Assembly: GCA_900073065.1 (NCBI GenBank)
Contig: FJOG01000002.1
Location: 254,082-287,626, forward strand
Reading direction: 5' to 3'
DNA length: 33,545 nt
Source: Phialocephala subalpina
Taxonomy: Eukaryota > Ascomycota > Leotiomycetes > Helotiales > Mollisiaceae
A program made the position numbers and the translations under genes. Shown piece by piece: positions 31,575 through 33,545 of this stretch. The stretch's first letter is position 1. Each line of letters opens with the position of its first letter. The notes below the pieces were generated by a model. That model saw only the letters and a program-made list of their open reading frames with translations, was not told the DNA's origin and made no database searches.

Positions 31575-32470
31575 GCATCGCTATCATCGTCGTAATCATA
31601 ATGCGCCGCCTTCCGGGGGTGTGCGTTCTTGTTGCTTTCTTCTCGCTCGCCAAGAGGGTTTTCGCTGGCTTTGCCCTTCGATGTATAAACGAATTCCGCT
31701 GGCCGACCGCCTGTATAGGCCTGGAACAGTATTATAGTGGCGACATCGTGACGGTCGTCCTCGGTAGGGAAAACGGATTTATCACGGGCCCAGTGCTGGA
31801 CGAGCATGAGAAGCAGGTCGTCCGGTCCGGCCACGGGCTTGGGTTTAAACGTGGTATCTAGCTTAAACTCGACCTTAAGTATGCCGTCGATGTACTTCAA
31901 ATATAGATTAGCGTGCAATACAAGAACAGCGTGAGAAGAGCATTGCTTTACTTTAACGACCTCGTGTTTATTATTCGCGTCCACGTATTCCCTATTTACT
32001 CGGCGGTAGAGCATCTTGAAATCCCGCTAGTATGTGTGGAGCAATCTTTTCTTCCCCCTTTTCCGCCTCTTCGCCAAGGAGGTCTTATAGATCCAGTGGA
32101 GGAATAATATTATTTTCCCCTTGCCGCAATTCTTCTTGAGAATAGCGGCACGCCAATTCCCTAAGTGACGATAGTTGTAGTACTTGTCTCCGTTAGCTTA
32201 ACCTGATCAAATCACGAAGACCTTAGTCTTGGGAGCGTACTTCATCTATTTCTGTCTGGCGTAGTAGATACTAGCCTTGGTATCTTTGGCGTCTATCGGC
32301 TGTAGGAACGGTTTATTATCCAAATTGACCTCCATCTGGTTATAATCTTCCCCGCTTGGCATTTGCTCCTCCCTCTCCTTTAATATTCGATTGGCGTGGG
32401 TGCGTTTTTTGAGAACATTCTCGAGGATGTTGAAGGTGCGCGCCACTGGCACTTGGATAGTGGGGGCCAT

Positions 32471-33302
32471 AATCCTGTGCAGGCCCAGGAAGTCTCAATA
32501 GCAGCGAAGGTGTCCGCCGCTAAGAGTAAGACGAGGAGGGAGGGGGAGGAGGTTTCGAAGAGGCATGCGAGGTCGATCGAGTATAATGCTTTAGCGTCGA
32601 CGTAGCCTGACGATATAATGGTCGATCGAGTTCATGAGTCGACGGTCGTGCGAAGAGTTTAGTTGCAGAGAGAGAGGGGGAGATGTGGATGGCGGCGAGG
32701 AGAGAATAAACCTCGAGGGTGCTTCGCAGAGAAGGAGATCGTAGCCAATGTCGAGAGTAGGGAGAAGACACAGGAACTGTCGAGTGTTCAAGGTCCAAGG
32801 CCTTCGAGAGGAAGAAAGTGAAGGTGGACGAAGGAGGAATGAGTGTAGAGCCGAGTTGCAGAGTGGTGGTGCAGTTGTGGAGGGCGTGAGGAGAAAATAA
32901 ATTTGAAGAGTCTTCGTGAAGGAGGGAATCGCAGCCAAGGCCACGGGTCTCGTCGAGAGTTCGAGAGAAGGTGAAGAGGGAATAGTGTGGAACGGAGTGT
33001 GGAAAGGAGAAGCGATGGTTGCTGAAGGTCGAGGGTGGGCGGAAACTGCGAGAACTTATGTAACCGGGAGTGGCCTCAAGGCAGAGACAGACGAGGCCTG
33101 CCATGACTGATGAGGAGTCGTTTCTGGCTCTTAGATTGAGGACTTGGATGATCAGGATGATTAAAGATGACAACCAGCAATTTTGGGAGGGGACGTGGTT
33201 GTCATCGCTCCACGCGAACCGAGGCACGCGCGCTGCAGGCAGAGTTTAGCGAGCGGTCGAGGCTGCGTAAAACAGCGACCAAACCCGCCAAATTCAGCGG
33301 CC
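32471..33302 (-). promoter_or_regulatory. Leader region of the captain-like gene with a ~190-bp imperfect duplication
   Basis: About 830 bp between the DUF3435 start and the right inverted repeat. On the minus strand it is very pyrimidine-rich. A segment starting GTTGCAGAG at 32662 recurs at 32855, with shared downstream words (AATAAA near 32705 and 32896; TAGCCAA/CAGCCAA near 32742 and 32932; TCGAGAG), so a tandem duplication of about 190 bp is likely. The open frames here (for example 33227-32520, minus) are Ser/Pro/Thr-rich products of this bias and are not called as genes. Confidence 0.5.
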
Positions 33303-33319
33303 CAAACCGCAGTACTCAG
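33303..33319 (-). repeat. Right terminal inverted repeat of the candidate giant element
   Basis: CAAACCGCAGTACTCAG is the reverse complement of 1161-1177 except at one position (33317). It lies within 10 bp of the switch to A/T-only DNA. A subterminal CGGGTTT on the minus strand (about 33276-33282) mirrors the left end. Confidence 0.6.
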
Positions 33320-33327
33320 TCATATGG

Positions 33328-33545
33328 TATAATAAAAAATAATTTTTTTAAATAAATTAAAATTAAATTAATAAAAAATTGGATTTCTAAAAAAATTATT
33401 AAATTTATTTATAATAATTTTATTTATAAATATAAGATTTTCAATTATATAAAATTAAATAAAGAATTTAAATTTAAAAATAAATTATTAAAAAATTATA
33501 TATATTTAATATTAAATAAATTATAATTTTAATATATAATTCGAA
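33328..33545. repeat. Extreme A/T block (right flank)
   Basis: It has the same composition as the left flank: nearly all A/T, no coding. It begins with TATAAT at 33328-33333, the hexamer that also abuts the left inverted repeat. It continues to the window edge. Confidence 0.7.

Larger units (their letters stand above)
28681..32470 (-). pseudogene. Degenerate DUF3435 tyrosine recombinase (Starship captain-like)
   Basis: It reads leftward from ATG 32470 (the first in-frame Met after a TGA). Family landmarks in order: an N-terminal region with stops at 32248 and in VFVI*SG*ANGDKYY; LLHTY*RDFKMLYRRVNREY (the stop replaces Trp); PKPVAGPDDLLLMLVQHWAR and AYTGGRPAEFVY with the first catalytic Arg; a long Asp/Glu insertion; KRKYKALCYEDICL then a stop; GGKDLLAMEVHLQNHKGVNN; a 52-bp intron (31142-31091); MTFLFRENPLPIFCPISHIL; LTSYYFRRGYTNAIDG with a second catalytic Arg; another intron; then FNEAYNNQSVRFNV* and SDITDDGLTWAFIHISIRC. 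The C-terminal zinc-finger tail is present three times (28681 to about 29945). Stops are mostly explicable by C-to-T change. DUF3435 enzymes mobilise Starship elements and sit at one end reading inward, as here. Confidence 0.85.

Noticed and set aside
32520..33227. 235-codon Ser/Pro/Leu-rich minus-strand frame near the right end
   Set aside because: Produced by a long purine-rich strand and a duplicated segment; no domain, and it lies in the leader of the DUF3435 gene.
1..33545. CRISPR arrays, bacterial operons or prophage
   Set aside because: No spacer-repeat arrays; intron-rich genes and fungal families show a eukaryotic genome.

Overview
The window looks like nuclear DNA of a filamentous ascomycete (Pezizomycotina; I cannot fix the class). 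Three things point there: genes with many short GT-AG introns of about 50-70 bp; families seen only or mainly in such fungi (DUF3435, HET, DUF7580, fungal STAND proteins, fungal C2H2 proteins, SANT/AT-hook proteins); and almost pure A/T blocks with C-to-T type nonsense codons, the usual trace of repeat-induced point mutation (RIP).

Layout. Positions 1-1160 and about 33328-33545 are extreme A/T blocks. Between them lies a GC-balanced island of about 32.2 kb. Its two edges carry a 17-bp inverted repeat matching at 16 of 17 positions (1161-1177 and 33303-33319). Just inside the right edge, reading inward, is a decayed DUF3435 tyrosine-recombinase gene (32470 to 28681, minus strand). A DUF3435 'captain' near one end, reading into the element, is the layout of Starship giant transposons, so my main reading is that the island is a degenerate Starship-like element carrying cargo.

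Cargo from left to right: a SANT/AT-hook protein (2602-4647); a small ORF with a 15-bp coding minisatellite; a broken STAND/NACHT-like gene (about 5920-7513); a broken kinase-like gene (about 9005-9881); a hypothetical minus-strand coding stretch (9940-10934) that meets a truncated GMC oxidoreductase (10909-12281); a patatin-like phospholipase fused to a DUF7580 domain (16193 to 13065, minus, 984 aa as I splice it); a divergently transcribed nine-exon Hsp70-like protein (16497-19756, 931 aa); an internal A/T block (about 19800-20350); a small basic protein, probably frameshifted (20689-21506); a broken C2H2 zinc-finger gene (24304 to 22059, minus); a 143-aa hypothetical protein (24929-25432); an intact 808-aa HET-domain protein (25956-28382); and the DUF3435 pseudogene with three tandem copies of its zinc-finger tail.

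How the genes may work together. HET, patatin, STAND and kinase-like/DUF7580 families all occur in fungal self/non-self recognition and regulated cell death. In this otherwise decayed region the patatin-DUF7580 gene, the Hsp70-like gene and the HET gene remain open. The head-to-head patatin-DUF7580/Hsp70-like pair, with about 300 bp between starts, is the best candidate for an undescribed two-component system: a lipase effector plus a chaperone-like ATPase sensor or regulator. That role is inference. Gene structures were spliced by hand and family calls come from motif recognition, without database searches.
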